Shown: piece by piece, positions 16,961 through 26,014 of the stretch | How the letters are laid out: the number at the start of each line of letters is the position of its first letter | Position numbering within the stretch: the first letter of the stretch is position 1 | Assembly (NCBI GenBank): GCA_045654205.1 | Contig: JAZOMZ010000013.1 | Coordinates: 62,001 to 126,000, forward strand | Reading direction: 5' to 3' | Origin: Enterocola sp045654205 | GTDB lineage: Bacteria; Bacteroidota; Bacteroidia; Bacteroidales; Paludibacteraceae | Length of the DNA stretch: 64,000 bases | Position numbers and translations under genes: made by a program | Notes under the pieces: model-generated | Database searches by the model: none | What the model saw: the letters and a program-made list of their open reading frames with translations, nothing else | What the model was told of the DNA's origin: nothing

Positions 16961-18045
16961 CAATTATGAATAGACTTATTACGACCATTGTTTTACTAAA
17001 TATAGTATTTACAATTTGCACTTCACAAATCAAATATGCAGATTTTCATCAAGAAGAGAGAAAAGAAATAATATTTACATATGATAGCCTCACTAATATA
17101 GAAGAACGCACTCAAAATAATCGTAATATAGAAAACAAAGATTACTATAAACATCTTATAGGACAAAAAATTACAAGTATTTCAACTGGAGATAATCCAT
17201 ATATTAAATCGGAAGGATATAAAGGATATCGTGCGTTAGAGTGGATGGATGGAATAAATTTCTACATAGACAGTGTTAATTATGATAATATAGACGGATA
17301 TATATTTTATCTTAGAAATGAAAAAAATGTATCAGGGAATTTTCCCATAACAATAGACAAACATAAAGCATGGAGTCTTGATTTAGCTTGGGTTTGTAAT
17401 GGTTATTATGAAAAGATAAAAGAACTTTTTTTAAATAAAGAATTGGTATATATACATCGTGACCAAGAATATGATTTAAGTCCATATAGTATTACTGATA
17501 GATTTATGGATTACACAACTAATAAAAATTTAACAAAAATAATACCTTACAATAGTATTTGGAAATGCACAGATGTATTAGTTCTTCCTAATGAATTTAC
17601 AAAAATTGGCCTTAACAGAGTTGTCTTAAATATTGAAAATGCACAATTTGGAAAATACTACATCTTCGTCTCAGAACTTTTTAAATTAAAAGAATATAAG
17701 AAAAACAAATTCTTAACTATGGAAGATTACCATAAGTATAAAGCAACACAAAATAAATTATTAGCCGAAGCAAAAGCTAAAGCAGCAAAGGCTGAAGAAG
17801 AAAGAAAAAAAGCAGATTTAGAACGAAAAATACGTATTATATCAACTTATGGAGAATATTACGGGAATCTCATCCTCAAGGGAAAAATAATTATCGGAAT
17901 GAATAAAGAACAATGTATAGAAGCGATAGGCAGACCATATAATATCAACAGAACTACAACAAAATCAATGATATATGAGCAATGGGTATATGCAACAAAA
18001 TATCTTTATTTTGAAAATGGGGTATTAACAACCATACAAGACTAA
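16957..18045 (+). CDS. Hypothetical exported protein with SmpA-like C-terminus
   Basis: Not recognised as a whole. The N-terminus is a signal peptide (RLITTIVLLNIVFTICTS). Residues 25-250 form an uncharacterised region. Residues 262-290 are a Lys/Glu/Ala-rich coiled coil (KAKAAKAEEERKKADLERK). The end (IGMNKEQCIEAIGRP ... ENGVLTTIQD) resembles the SmpA/OmlA beta-lactamase-inhibitor-like fold. Its ATG overlaps the previous stop by 4 bp; an alternative ATG is at 16966. It is very AT-rich compared with the DUF4922 gene and begins a three-gene insert. Confidence 0.7.
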   Translation: MTIMNRLITTIVLLNIVFTICTSQIKYADFHQEERKEIIFTYDSLTNIEERTQNNRNIENKDYYKHLIGQKITSISTGDNPYIKSEGYKGYRALEWMDGINFYIDSVNYDNIDGYIFYLRNEKNVSGNFPITIDKHKAWSLDLAWVCNGYYEKIKELFLNKELVYIHRDQEYDLSPYSITDRFMDYTTNKNLTKIIPYNSIWKCTDVLVLPNEFTKIGLNRVVLNIENAQFGKYYIFVSELFKLKEYKKNKFLTMEDYHKYKATQNKLLAEAKAKAAKAEEERKKADLERKIRIISTYGEYYGNLILKGKIIIGMNKEQCIEAIGRPYNINRTTTKSMIYEQWVYATKYLYFENGVLTTIQD

Positions 18046-18064
18046 AAACACAATTTCTAATAAA

Positions 18065-18697
18065 ATGGAAAAATTAGAATTAGGAAAATTTATTGTACAA
18101 TTAATGATCCAATGCTGGGAGAGATTAATATTCTTTACCATATGCAATCAAGGTGAAGCTATCATAAAAAAACGTTTAGGACATCCCATTAAATGGAGGA
18201 CTAAGCCTGGATTTTATTGGAAACTTCCACTTATAGATAATTTTGACAAAGTTGACATGAGAAGTAAATATGTTCAATTTTGTGCTCATTCTTTTCATAT
18301 AACATTAACAGAAGAAAAATCTATTATCCCTTATAATATACTTATTGACTTCCAAGCTGAATATAATGTGGTGAATCCATTAGTAATATATGAAACTACA
18401 GGTTTTATGTATGGGGAAGACATCACAACATCATACATTAGTAACACCATACACGCTCACATTTCTAAATTAATCAACCAAAAAACAATAATATCATACA
18501 AAGATATAGAAGCACTATTTATAGAATTAAGCAACAAACTAAAAATTGACAAATACACTTCTTGTAAAGAGACAGAATTCGATAATAATTTTTTAAAAAG
18601 AAAAAGAATTAACATTGATATAAGTAAATGCATTTCTATTAGCAATATTGTACTAACATCATTTGATAAAAATATCTCAATTAGAACTACCATATAG
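18065..18697 (+). CDS. SPFH/band 7-like protein, divergent
   Basis: A 210-residue protein. Its N-terminal half looks like the start of an SPFH (stomatin/prohibitin) domain: NQGEAIIKKRLGHPI, then KPGFYWKLPLIDNFDKVDMR, as in proteins that begin 'E-x-A-V-V-x-R-F-G'. A hydrophobic stretch (LMIQCWERLIFFTIC) may anchor it. The C-terminal coiled coil of typical SPFH proteins is missing, so it is either divergent or truncated. It lies between two AT-rich genes in the same insert. Confidence 0.5.
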   Translation: MEKLELGKFIVQLMIQCWERLIFFTICNQGEAIIKKRLGHPIKWRTKPGFYWKLPLIDNFDKVDMRSKYVQFCAHSFHITLTEEKSIIPYNILIDFQAEYNVVNPLVIYETTGFMYGEDITTSYISNTIHAHISKLINQKTIISYKDIEALFIELSNKLKIDKYTSCKETEFDNNFLKRKRINIDISKCISISNIVLTSFDKNISIRTTI

Positions 18698-18703
18698 AAA
18701 AAT

Positions 18704-19930
18704 ATGAATAAATTTGATTCAATAAAAAATCCACATATAGTTAAATCCAATAACATAAATCTTGACTCTGACTACACTAAATGGATTGCAGAATTAAAAC
18801 ACCGTTATCGTTCTGCGCAAGTAAAAGCATCTGTAAGGGTTAATGCAGAAAAACTTCTATTCAACTGGGAACTTGGTCGTGATTTAGTTCAAAAGAAAGC
18901 TGAGGAACGTTGGGGTGCAGGAGTTGTAGAGCAAATTAGTTTAGATATGAAACGTGAGTTTCCAGAGGCCGAAGGATTCTCTACATCTAATCTCTGGTAT
19001 ATGAAAAAATGGTATTTGTTTTATACTAACCAAAAACCATCTACAAAACTCCAACAACTCATTGGAGAAATAACATCTTCCATCAATAAGATAGAAATAA
19101 AACTCCAACAATCCGTTGGAGAATTCCAACAACAATCTAATTCTAACATTGTTAATAAGATAAGAGTAGATTTCCCTCAAATATTTTCACTCGTTCCTTG
19201 GGGACAACATATAGAAATAATCACACGAACCCAAAGTCTTGAAGAAGCTTTTTTCTATATTAATCAAGTTATAGATAAAGGACTAAGCAGAACAGCTCTT
19301 GTCAATTGTATCAAAGCGAACCTCTACGAACACCAAGGTAAAATCATAAACAATTTCAACGAACACCTACCAGAATTACAAAGCAAGTTAGTACAAGAGG
19401 TGTTAAAAGAAAACTATGACTTTGGATTCGCTTCAGTAGGACATTGCGTATACGAAGAAGCAGAATTGGAAAATGCTTTAACAAAAAATATTACAGATTT
19501 ATTATTAGAATTAGGAAACGGATTTGCATTTGTTGGTCGTCAAAAAGAGATTTATGTAGGCGGACGTACACGCAAAATTGATCTTTTATTTTATCATATC
19601 CGTTTGCGTTGTTATATTGTTTGCGAATTAAAGGTAAAACCATTTGAACCAGAATTTGCAGGTAAATTAAACTATTATGTAAATGCTGTAGATGAATTAT
19701 TAAAAACGAATGACGACAATCCTACAATAGGACTGCTTGTTTGCTCTGATATGAATAAAATAGATGTTCAATGGTCGTTCAAAGGGATAAACACTCCTAT
19801 GGGTGTAGCAACATACAACAATATTAAAATCAAAGACGCCCTTCCTAGCCAAGAGCAACTTGCTGAACGAGTTCAATTACTACAAAAAGAATTACAAGAG
19901 ACTAAACGTCTGATGAATAAAAATAAATAA
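18704..19930 (+). CDS. DUF1016 (YhcG-like) PDDEXK nuclease, first copy
   Basis: A 408-residue YhcG-family protein. The DUF1016 N-terminal domain (about 20-120) includes NWELGRDLVQKKAEERWGAG and SNLWYMKKWYLFY. The C-terminal PDDEXK nuclease core shows GRTRKIDLLFYH and CYIVCELKVKPFEPEFAGKL, giving the Asp and ExK residues. The family is often found beside restriction-modification and other defence genes, but its substrate is not settled. A Gln-rich linker (KLQQLIGE, KLQQSVGEFQQQ) at about 112-145 is encoded by short DNA palindromes and precedes the conserved VPWGQH. The gene ends one base before spoIID. Confidence 0.88.
   Translation: MNKFDSIKNPHIVKSNNINLDSDYTKWIAELKHRYRSAQVKASVRVNAEKLLFNWELGRDLVQKKAEERWGAGVVEQISLDMKREFPEAEGFSTSNLWYMKKWYLFYTNQKPSTKLQQLIGEITSSINKIEIKLQQSVGEFQQQSNSNIVNKIRVDFPQIFSLVPWGQHIEIITRTQSLEEAFFYINQVIDKGLSRTALVNCIKANLYEHQGKIINNFNEHLPELQSKLVQEVLKENYDFGFASVGHCVYEEAELENALTKNITDLLLELGNGFAFVGRQKEIYVGGRTRKIDLLFYHIRLRCYIVCELKVKPFEPEFAGKLNYYVNAVDELLKTNDDNPTIGLLVCSDMNKIDVQWSFKGINTPMGVATYNNIKIKDALPSQEQLAERVQLLQKELQETKRLMNKNK
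19049..19130 (+). repeat. In-frame palindromic repeats inside the first DUF1016 gene
   Basis: Two hairpin units, CTCCAA-n7-TTGGAG (19049-19067) and CTCCAAC-aatcc-GTTGGAG (19103-19121), are followed by another TCCAAC arm (19125-19130). They encode LQQ-rich linker peptides. The second DUF1016 gene carries a related perfect palindrome at the equivalent protein position. Confidence 0.7.
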
Positions 19931-19931
19931 A

Positions 19932-21167
19932 ATGAGCACAATACGAGTTGGGATATATACAAGAAAAGAAATTCGCGCTGTATTCCATGGGGAGTACAAG
20001 CACGGAGAGGAAGTGATAAGCGGAGAAAAGGAAATCTGCGAAGCTGGTTGGTACATTCCAATGAGCGAAGATTGCAGTTTTTCGCTAATGGAAGTGACAA
20101 TAGGCATTGATTTTCATTGGGAAAGAAATGAGACTCAGACATTTAAGGGCAGTTTGGAGGTGATGAAAGCAAGTAATGGAGAACTTACTGCTGTGAATGT
20201 ATTGGATATTGAAGATTATTTGCAAAGCGTGATTTCTTCTGAGATGAGTGCAACTTCACACATGGAACTACTTAAGGCTCATGCAGTTATATCACGTAGC
20301 TGGGCACTATGCAAGATTAAGCGTTCATTACAAGGTAGTGCTTTTGCATGCCAAGAAAGCGAAGGAAAACGCATTTGTTGGTACGGAAGCGAACCTCACG
20401 AAGGTTTTGATGTGTGCGCAGACGACCACTGCCAACGCTACCAAGGACTACGTGCCAAAGACCACAAAAATGCCATTAAAGCAGTGCAAGAAACGAAAGG
20501 AGAAGTTTTATGTCAGTTAGGAGTTATCTGCGATGCTCGTTTTTACAAGTGTTGTGGAGGGGTAACTGAGGAGTTTGAAACTTGTTGGGAAGATACGCAC
20601 TTTGATTATTTGGTGAAGGTGGAAGACTTTCCAAAAGAAAGGAGAAATGACCTCACCACCGAAGAAGGAGCAAGAGAGTGGATACTATCTTCGCCAGAGG
20701 CTTTTTGCAATACATCGGACAAAAAGATTTTGAGCCAAGTATTAAATGACTACGACCAAGAAACAATAGATTTTTATCGTTGGAAAGTGGTTTATAGTCA
20801 AGATGAACTTACCGCACTGGTAGCGCGCCACGCACCACAGTTGGGCAAAATTATAGACTTAATCCCTTTAAAACGTGGAGTTTCGGGCAGAATCTATGAA
20901 CTAAAAATAGTAGGAGAAAACGAAAGTATCATCATAGGTAAAGAACTAGAAATACGTAAATGGCTTTCAAACAGCCACTTATACAGTTCTACATTTGTAG
21001 TTGAAAAAGAAGGCGACACGTTCACCTTGCACGGAGCAGGTTGGGGGCATGGTGTAGGTCTTTGCCAAATAGGAGCTGCCGTTATGGCAGAGAAAGGCTA
21101 CACATACAAAGAGATTTTAGTACATTATTATCCAAATACAGAAATCCAGTTAGGAGTTAGAAATTAG
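19932..21167 (+). CDS. SpoIID/LytB domain protein
   Basis: A 411-residue protein of the SpoIID/LytB family; SpoIID itself is a peptidoglycan lytic transglycosylase. Typical blocks are NVLDIEDYLQSVISSEMSA, AHAVISRSWALCK, CCGGVTEEFETCWE, and the C-terminal GAGWGHGVGLCQIGAAVMAE. No signal peptide is visible, so the location in this phylum is unclear. The final residues (QLGVRN) and stop are encoded by the heptamer repeat at 21149-21180. The next gene is an AmpG-like permease, which suggests a link with muropeptide handling. Confidence 0.88.
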   Translation: MSTIRVGIYTRKEIRAVFHGEYKHGEEVISGEKEICEAGWYIPMSEDCSFSLMEVTIGIDFHWERNETQTFKGSLEVMKASNGELTAVNVLDIEDYLQSVISSEMSATSHMELLKAHAVISRSWALCKIKRSLQGSAFACQESEGKRICWYGSEPHEGFDVCADDHCQRYQGLRAKDHKNAIKAVQETKGEVLCQLGVICDARFYKCCGGVTEEFETCWEDTHFDYLVKVEDFPKERRNDLTTEEGAREWILSSPEAFCNTSDKKILSQVLNDYDQETIDFYRWKVVYSQDELTALVARHAPQLGKIIDLIPLKRGVSGRIYELKIVGENESIIIGKELEIRKWLSNSHLYSSTFVVEKEGDTFTLHGAGWGHGVGLCQIGAAVMAEKGYTYKEILVHYYPNTEIQLGVRN

Positions 21168-21180
21168 GAGTTAGGAGTTA
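21149..21180 (+). repeat. TTAGGAG heptamer cluster
   Basis: TTAGGAG, TTAGAAA, TTAGGAG and TTAGGAG lie in a row. The first two encode the last residues and the TAG stop of the SpoIID gene. Confidence 0.8.
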
Positions 21181-21216
21181 TATTTACATATCAACATTAA
21201 ACAATCTACACTAATC

Positions 21217-22464
21217 ATGAACAATTATAGAAACCCATGGGCTTGGATTCCAAGTCTTTATTTAGCAGAAGGATTCCCATACGTACTTGTAATGACCGTA
21301 TCGGTAATACTTTACAAAAACCTTGGCATAGGCAATGCCGAGATAGCATTTTACACTAGTTGGCTCTATCTTCCTTGGGTAATAAAACCATTTTGGAGCC
21401 CGATGGTAGACCTAGTTAAAACCAAACGTTGGTGGATTTACAGCATGCAACTACTTCTTAGTGTGGGACTTGCAGGTATTGCATTTTCACTCCCAACCAC
21501 TTATTTCTTTCAAACATCACTTGCCTTTTTCTATCTAATGGCATTTAGTTCTGCTACGCACGACATTGCAGCAGATGGTTTTTATATGCTTGGACTAAAC
21601 GAAAAAGACCAATCGCTATTTGTAGGCATTAGAAATATTTTCTACAGACTTTCAAATATATTTGGACAAGGAGTGCTTGTGATGTTGGCAGGCTATCTTA
21701 TCAACCAAACAGGCGACGCTGCCACTGCATGGTCATGGGTATTTGGTTTATGCGCCATAATTATGACTATTTTGGGTATTTACCACTATTTTATACTTCC
21801 AAAACCACAAAGCGACACAGCAAGTAGCGACCGCAACTTAAAAGAACTTTTCAGCTCATTTTTCAAGAAAAAAGGAATCTGGGTATCACTTGCTTTCATT
21901 TTGCTATATCGCCTTGGCGAAGCTCAACTTACAAAAATCGCCTCACCTTTCCTACTTGATAGCCGTGATACTATGGGACTTGGCATTAGCACAGAAACTG
22001 TAGGATTAATTTACGGCACAATTGGAGTAATTGCCCTGCTACTTGGAGGTATTGTTGGGGGTATATTAGCAAGCAAACATGGTCTAAAAAAATGGCTTTG
22101 GTATATGGTGGCAGCGATGAATGTACCAAACCTAGTGTATGTTTATATGGCGTATGCCCTTCCTGAAAACATTTGGATTATCACATCTTGCATTGCCATA
22201 GAGCAACTGGGTTATGGTTTTGGTTTTACGGCCTTTATGTTATACCTTATTCAAGTATCCAAAGGACCATACCAAACTGCTCACTATGCCATTTGCACCG
22301 GTTTTATGGCATTGGGTATGATGCTTCCTGGCATGATAGCAGGCTGGCTACAAGAATTGATGGGTTACGATTGGTTCTTTATTTGGGTATGCCTATGCAC
22401 CATTCCAGGCATCATTTTAGCAGGCTTCTTACCTATCCCAGAAGAGTTTGGAAAGAAAAAATAA
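21217..22464 (+). CDS. AmpG-like MFS permease
   Basis: A 12-TM major facilitator of 415 residues resembling AmpG, the importer of anhydro-muropeptides. Features are the N-terminal NPWAWIPSLYLAEGFPYVLV, YTSWLYLPWVIKPFWSPMVD after TM2, SSATHDIAADGFYM, and GFGFTAFMLYLIQVSKG. The position after a SpoIID/LytB gene supports a role in cell-wall recycling; the exact substrate is inferred. A long hairpin follows the stop. Confidence 0.88.
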   Translation: MNNYRNPWAWIPSLYLAEGFPYVLVMTVSVILYKNLGIGNAEIAFYTSWLYLPWVIKPFWSPMVDLVKTKRWWIYSMQLLLSVGLAGIAFSLPTTYFFQTSLAFFYLMAFSSATHDIAADGFYMLGLNEKDQSLFVGIRNIFYRLSNIFGQGVLVMLAGYLINQTGDAATAWSWVFGLCAIIMTILGIYHYFILPKPQSDTASSDRNLKELFSSFFKKKGIWVSLAFILLYRLGEAQLTKIASPFLLDSRDTMGLGISTETVGLIYGTIGVIALLLGGIVGGILASKHGLKKWLWYMVAAMNVPNLVYVYMAYALPENIWIITSCIAIEQLGYGFGFTAFMLYLIQVSKGPYQTAHYAICTGFMALGMMLPGMIAGWLQELMGYDWFFIWVCLCTIPGIILAGFLPIPEEFGKKK

Positions 22465-22479
22465 ATATCTCTGAAAAAG

Positions 22480-22536
22480 AGAGGTAAATAAGATGAAAAT
22501 ATTAATTGTTTTCGTCTTATCTACCTCTTATTTTTT
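22480..22536 (+). terminator. Terminator after the AmpG-like gene
   Basis: AGAGGTA (22480-22486) and TACCTCT (22522-22528) form the outer stem. Inner pairing ATAAGA/TCTTAT and GAAAA/TTTTC follows, and seven T residues come after the hairpin. Confidence 0.85.
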
Positions 22537-22564
22537 TAATGCAACGCATCCATTTCTGGTATTT

Positions 22565-23644
22565 TTATGGATGTACAGGACGGATTGAACAACCATATTC
22601 ACGAAGAGTACCATCCATTACTACACTATATGGCATCAATTTTAAAATGTTAGCATTATACGATGAATTATCACTTAACGTACTACTCCAATAATAACCC
22701 ATATTACATTCATCATCTACACTCTCATATGAGTATTTACCTGCATTTGGCATAAAAATACTATTCCCATTAGGTCCCGTTACTATATAGCCACAAGCAT
22801 CAGTTCCCTCATAGAATTCCCAATCACATTTAATACGAAGTTCAAACAATTCTTCCTTAGTTGGCATTCGCCAAAGACCACCCCAATATACATGTGCGGC
22901 ATCATCTTCCATTTTCAATTCCCTTAAATTATCCACCACACCGTGTTCCGAATTATAACAATATTTTGTAAGTCCTATTTCGCCATAAGGAAGTCCATAT
23001 TCGTAAGTTTCCCAACGATAATCTTTCTTAGGTTTAATTTCACCCCACGAAAAATAGTGTCCGTTATTTTTTATAGAAAGTGCACCGACATTACAAGTTG
23101 CCCATTTTACAGAGAGTCCCAAATCTACATACACAAAACCATTATCAATTCCTGTTGTACCAGGAGAAGGAGTTAAAGGTTCTTCTGAATCTGAAGGATT
23201 CCCTGTACCAGAAGAATTTCCTGACGAAGCAAGTGTGGTAAATACTTTTACATCTCCTAATTCATATTCTAAATCACCCACTCGTAAATAAGCACTATAG
23301 AAATATTCTGTATTTTCCGTTAAATCCTTTAGATTTATAGTAAATTCATTTCCTACTAAATCTTTTCCTTCAATTAACACACCGTCATTATCATTAGCAA
23401 TGTCACTAGCACTACAATAATATATACCAAATTCATAGCTTTGATATTTTTTTAAATCTACTTTAATAATACCTCTTACGGTAGCAGAAGTCTGAGTAAT
23501 ATCTGTTGCATCACCAGTTTCAATTTTCACTAAAGCAGAATCAGTAGAACCACTAGGATTATTAGGATCAACTGGTTCTTTTGGCTCACATCCCATTAAT
23601 AAGCACATAAGAACACTACATAATAAGTAAAATAACTTTTTCAT
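22565..23644 (-). CDS. FISUMP-domain lipoprotein
   Basis: A 359-residue surface-type lipoprotein (lipobox CLLMGC, Cys19). Residues ~40-130 look like a fibronectin III-type beta domain (ITQTSATVRGIIKVDL ... YSAYLRVG). The C-terminal part (~170-359) is a Fibrobacter succinogenes major paralogous (FISUMP) domain with GLSVKWATCNVGA, HYFSWGE, WRMPTKEEL, YYWSS and SIRPV. The function is unknown; such domains are common on Bacteroidota surfaces. No reverse transcriptase is near, so there is no evidence of a diversity-generating system. Confidence 0.88.
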   Translation of the reverse strand: MKKLFYLLCSVLMCLLMGCEPKEPVDPNNPSGSTDSALVKIETGDATDITQTSATVRGIIKVDLKKYQSYEFGIYYCSASDIANDNDGVLIEGKDLVGNEFTINLKDLTENTEYFYSAYLRVGDLEYELGDVKVFTTLASSGNSSGTGNPSDSEEPLTPSPGTTGIDNGFVYVDLGLSVKWATCNVGALSIKNNGHYFSWGEIKPKKDYRWETYEYGLPYGEIGLTKYCYNSEHGVVDNLRELKMEDDAAHVYWGGLWRMPTKEELFELRIKCDWEFYEGTDACGYIVTGPNGNSIFMPNAGKYSYESVDDECNMGYYWSSTLSDNSSYNANILKLMPYSVVMDGTLREYGCSIRPVHP

Positions 23645-23732
23645 AAGATTTTATTTTTTATCAATTATCAAAAATAATAAAGATAATTGGGTTTTACAAT
23701 TTTAAAGAAATTTATTTTTAGTTGAGGAGTTA

Positions 23733-24404
23733 TTACTCGTTTAACTGCTCTAGCAACGCCTCCATATCGGGCAATACCACATCGGCACCGGCTTGCCAAA
23801 GATCTTCGTCTTTTAGAATACCAGTGTTTACAGCAACAGTAAAGATGCCAGCACCTTTTGCAGAGCGCACCCCAAGAGGTGCATTTTCCACCACTATGGC
23901 TTCGTTTGGTTCAAGACCAGCTTTTTCTAGTGCCATAAGATATGGTTCTGGGTCTGGCTTGCCTTTTTTAACATCGTAGGCAGTTACCATTTTTTCTTTG
24001 CAAAAAGTATTTGGAAAATAATGATTAAGTGTGTCTAGCAAACTTGCTTGACCAGAGCCAGTTACAATATAGATTTCAAGACCAAGAGATTTCACTTTAT
24101 CTAGCACCTCAGCCATACCGCGCATAGGTATTGGGTCGCCCATAGAATCGAAAATACGACTTTTATTGGCATATATGCGTTTAATATCTTCCTCTGTAGG
24201 CACATTTCTACCATGAGCTGCAAACACATCTGTCACAGTGCCAGAACCAGTTCTACCCTCTTGCAAATAAACCTCATATTCAGAAAAAGGAAGACCCTCC
24301 AAGGCCATTGCCTCACTCCAAGCTCTAGCATGACGTGGCATAGAGTCAAAAATCACCCCATCCATATCAAAAAACACTGCTTTTATCTCTTTAGAAAAAT
24401 TCAT
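23733..24404 (-). CDS. HAD phosphatase, beta-phosphoglucomutase-like
   Basis: A haloacid dehalogenase hydrolase of subfamily IA with a helical cap. Motif I is FFDMDGVIFDSM, motif II TGSGQ, the motif III Lys lies in KKGKPDPEPYL, and motif IV is VVENAPLGVRSA. It could dephosphorylate a sugar phosphate or act as a mutase. The start at 24404 is preferred because a -7 box (TATTTTTG, 24436-24429) places the transcript start downstream of the ATG at 24431. Confidence 0.88.
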   Translation of the reverse strand: MNFSKEIKAVFFDMDGVIFDSMPRHARAWSEAMALEGLPFSEYEVYLQEGRTGSGTVTDVFAAHGRNVPTEEDIKRIYANKSRIFDSMGDPIPMRGMAEVLDKVKSLGLEIYIVTGSGQASLLDTLNHYFPNTFCKEKMVTAYDVKKGKPDPEPYLMALEKAGLEPNEAIVVENAPLGVRSAKGAGIFTVAVNTGILKDEDLWQAGADVVLPDMEALLEQLNE

Positions 24405-24488
24405 TAGATACTGATTTAAAATTTTGCACAAAAATACAAAATAGATTACAATTATTTTATATCTTTGTTTCTTAAAATCATAACGACC

Positions 24489-24983
24489 ATGAAGTTTATA
24501 AAAACACTGACATTCACCGCAATAGCTATATTTTTAGCTTCTTGCATAGGCGAACCTACTAGAAGTCCATTAATACAAGTGAGTAATTTAGCAATAAATT
24601 CTGACTCAATTGAAAGTACTCAGACCCCAGTTCCTGTGGGAGACACACTACAAATCACTATGGATTTACTTGGATTTGTAAACGAACTAGAATATTTCCA
24701 AATTACCACAGACCGCGAGTACACAAAGGATTCTATTGCAGACCAAGAAGAATTTTTAAAATATTGTAATCCATTGTATAGCAATCCAGCAAATGGTATC
24801 TATGCTTTTAACCCAGGTGTAACCAATATACATCTTACTTTGTTCCTTATTCCAAAAAAAGCTAAGGAAGATGAAACAGAAAAAATACCTGTAGGTTTAT
24901 CCCTTAAAAGCAATTATAGCGAAAAGGGAGATTACAACATATACAACATGAATTTTAGTTATTACATAACAAATACAAAATGA
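24489..24983 (+). CDS. Hypothetical lipoprotein
   Basis: An unrecognised 164-residue lipoprotein with MKFIKTLTFTAIAIFLASC as signal and lipid-modified Cys19. The rest is predicted beta-rich, ending NMNFSYYITNTK. I chose the ATG at 24489 because a TATCTTTG -7 box overlaps the TTG at 24465. Its stop overlaps the hisC start by 4 bp, so it is probably co-transcribed with hisC-hisB although no functional link is evident. Confidence 0.78.
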   Translation: MKFIKTLTFTAIAIFLASCIGEPTRSPLIQVSNLAINSDSIESTQTPVPVGDTLQITMDLLGFVNELEYFQITTDREYTKDSIADQEEFLKYCNPLYSNPANGIYAFNPGVTNIHLTLFLIPKKAKEDETEKIPVGLSLKSNYSEKGDYNIYNMNFSYYITNTK

Positions 24984-26014
24984 AACAATTAAAAGAACTC
25001 GTAAGAGAAAATATTTGGAAACTTAAGCCATATTCATGTGCTAGAGACGAATTTAAAGGGGAAGCAAAAGCATATCTAGATGCCAACGAGAATCCATTCA
25101 ACACATTATATAATAGATATCCAGACCCACTTCAATGGGCTGTAAAAGAAAAAATTGCTGAACTTAAGTATGTGAAACCAAGCCAAATAATGCTTGGCGT
25201 GGGTAGCGACGAACCTATCGACCTTATTTTCAGAGTATTCTGCGAACCAAAAACAGATAACGTAGTAGCTATTAGTCCTACCTACGGTATGTATGGCGTG
25301 TGCGCAGATATTAACAATGTAGAATACAGACAAGTAAACCTAGAAGCCGACTATTCACTTAACGCAGACAAGGTGCTTGCCGCTGTAGACAACAACACAA
25401 AGGTTATTTTCCTTTGTTCTCCAAATAACCCAACAGGCAACCTGCTTAACACCACCGAAGTAGAAAAAATCCTAAAAGGATTTGACGGCATTGTGGTGAT
25501 AGACGAGGCTTATATCGACTTTTCAGACAAAGCAAGTTGGATTGCAAAACTAAGCAAATATCCTCAAATGGTAATCTTACAAACCTTCTCAAAGGCTTGG
25601 GGACTTGCAGCTGCACGTTGCGGTATGGCATTTGCTTCAGAAGAAATAATTTCATTCTTCAACAAAGTAAAATATCCTTACAACATTAATATTCTTACCC
25701 AAAAACTAATTCTTGAAAAACTAGAACAAGTAGAAATTAAAAACAATTGGGTAAAAGAAATTCTTTCTCAACGCACACTTATGATAGAAGAGCTTGAACA
25801 ACTTTCTATCGTGAAACACATCTACCCTTCTGATGCAAACTTCATCCTTGTAAAAGTAGACGATGCAAATCTACGCTACAAAGAGCTTGTAGAAAAAGGT
25901 ATAATTGTGCGCAACAGAAACAGCGTAACACTTTGTGAAAACTGCTTACGCATAACAATTGGCACAGCCCAAGACAACAAAGAACTACTTAATGCACTTA
26001 AATCACTAGCATGA
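24980..26014 (+). CDS. hisC: Histidinol-phosphate aminotransferase
   Basis: A PLP-dependent class I/II aminotransferase that converts imidazole-acetol phosphate and glutamate to histidinol phosphate. Motifs are YLDANENPFN, GVGSDEPIDLIFRVFCEP, CSPNNPTGN, VIDEAYIDF, and the PLP lysine in QTFSKAWGLAAARCG. Its 344 residues are normal. hisB follows with a 4-bp ATGA overlap. hisG and hisD are not in the window. Confidence 0.96.
   Translation: MKQLKELVRENIWKLKPYSCARDEFKGEAKAYLDANENPFNTLYNRYPDPLQWAVKEKIAELKYVKPSQIMLGVGSDEPIDLIFRVFCEPKTDNVVAISPTYGMYGVCADINNVEYRQVNLEADYSLNADKVLAAVDNNTKVIFLCSPNNPTGNLLNTTEVEKILKGFDGIVVIDEAYIDFSDKASWIAKLSKYPQMVILQTFSKAWGLAAARCGMAFASEEIISFFNKVKYPYNINILTQKLILEKLEQVEIKNNWVKEILSQRTLMIEELEQLSIVKHIYPSDANFILVKVDDANLRYKELVEKGIIVRNRNSVTLCENCLRITIGTAQDNKELLNALKSLA

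Noticed and set aside
20517..20526. TTAGGAG heptamer inside the SpoIID coding region
   Set aside because: A single in-frame copy encoding QLGVI is compatible with chance.
22565..23644. FISUMP domain as the target of a diversity-generating retroelement
   Set aside because: No reverse transcriptase and no template repeat are seen nearby.
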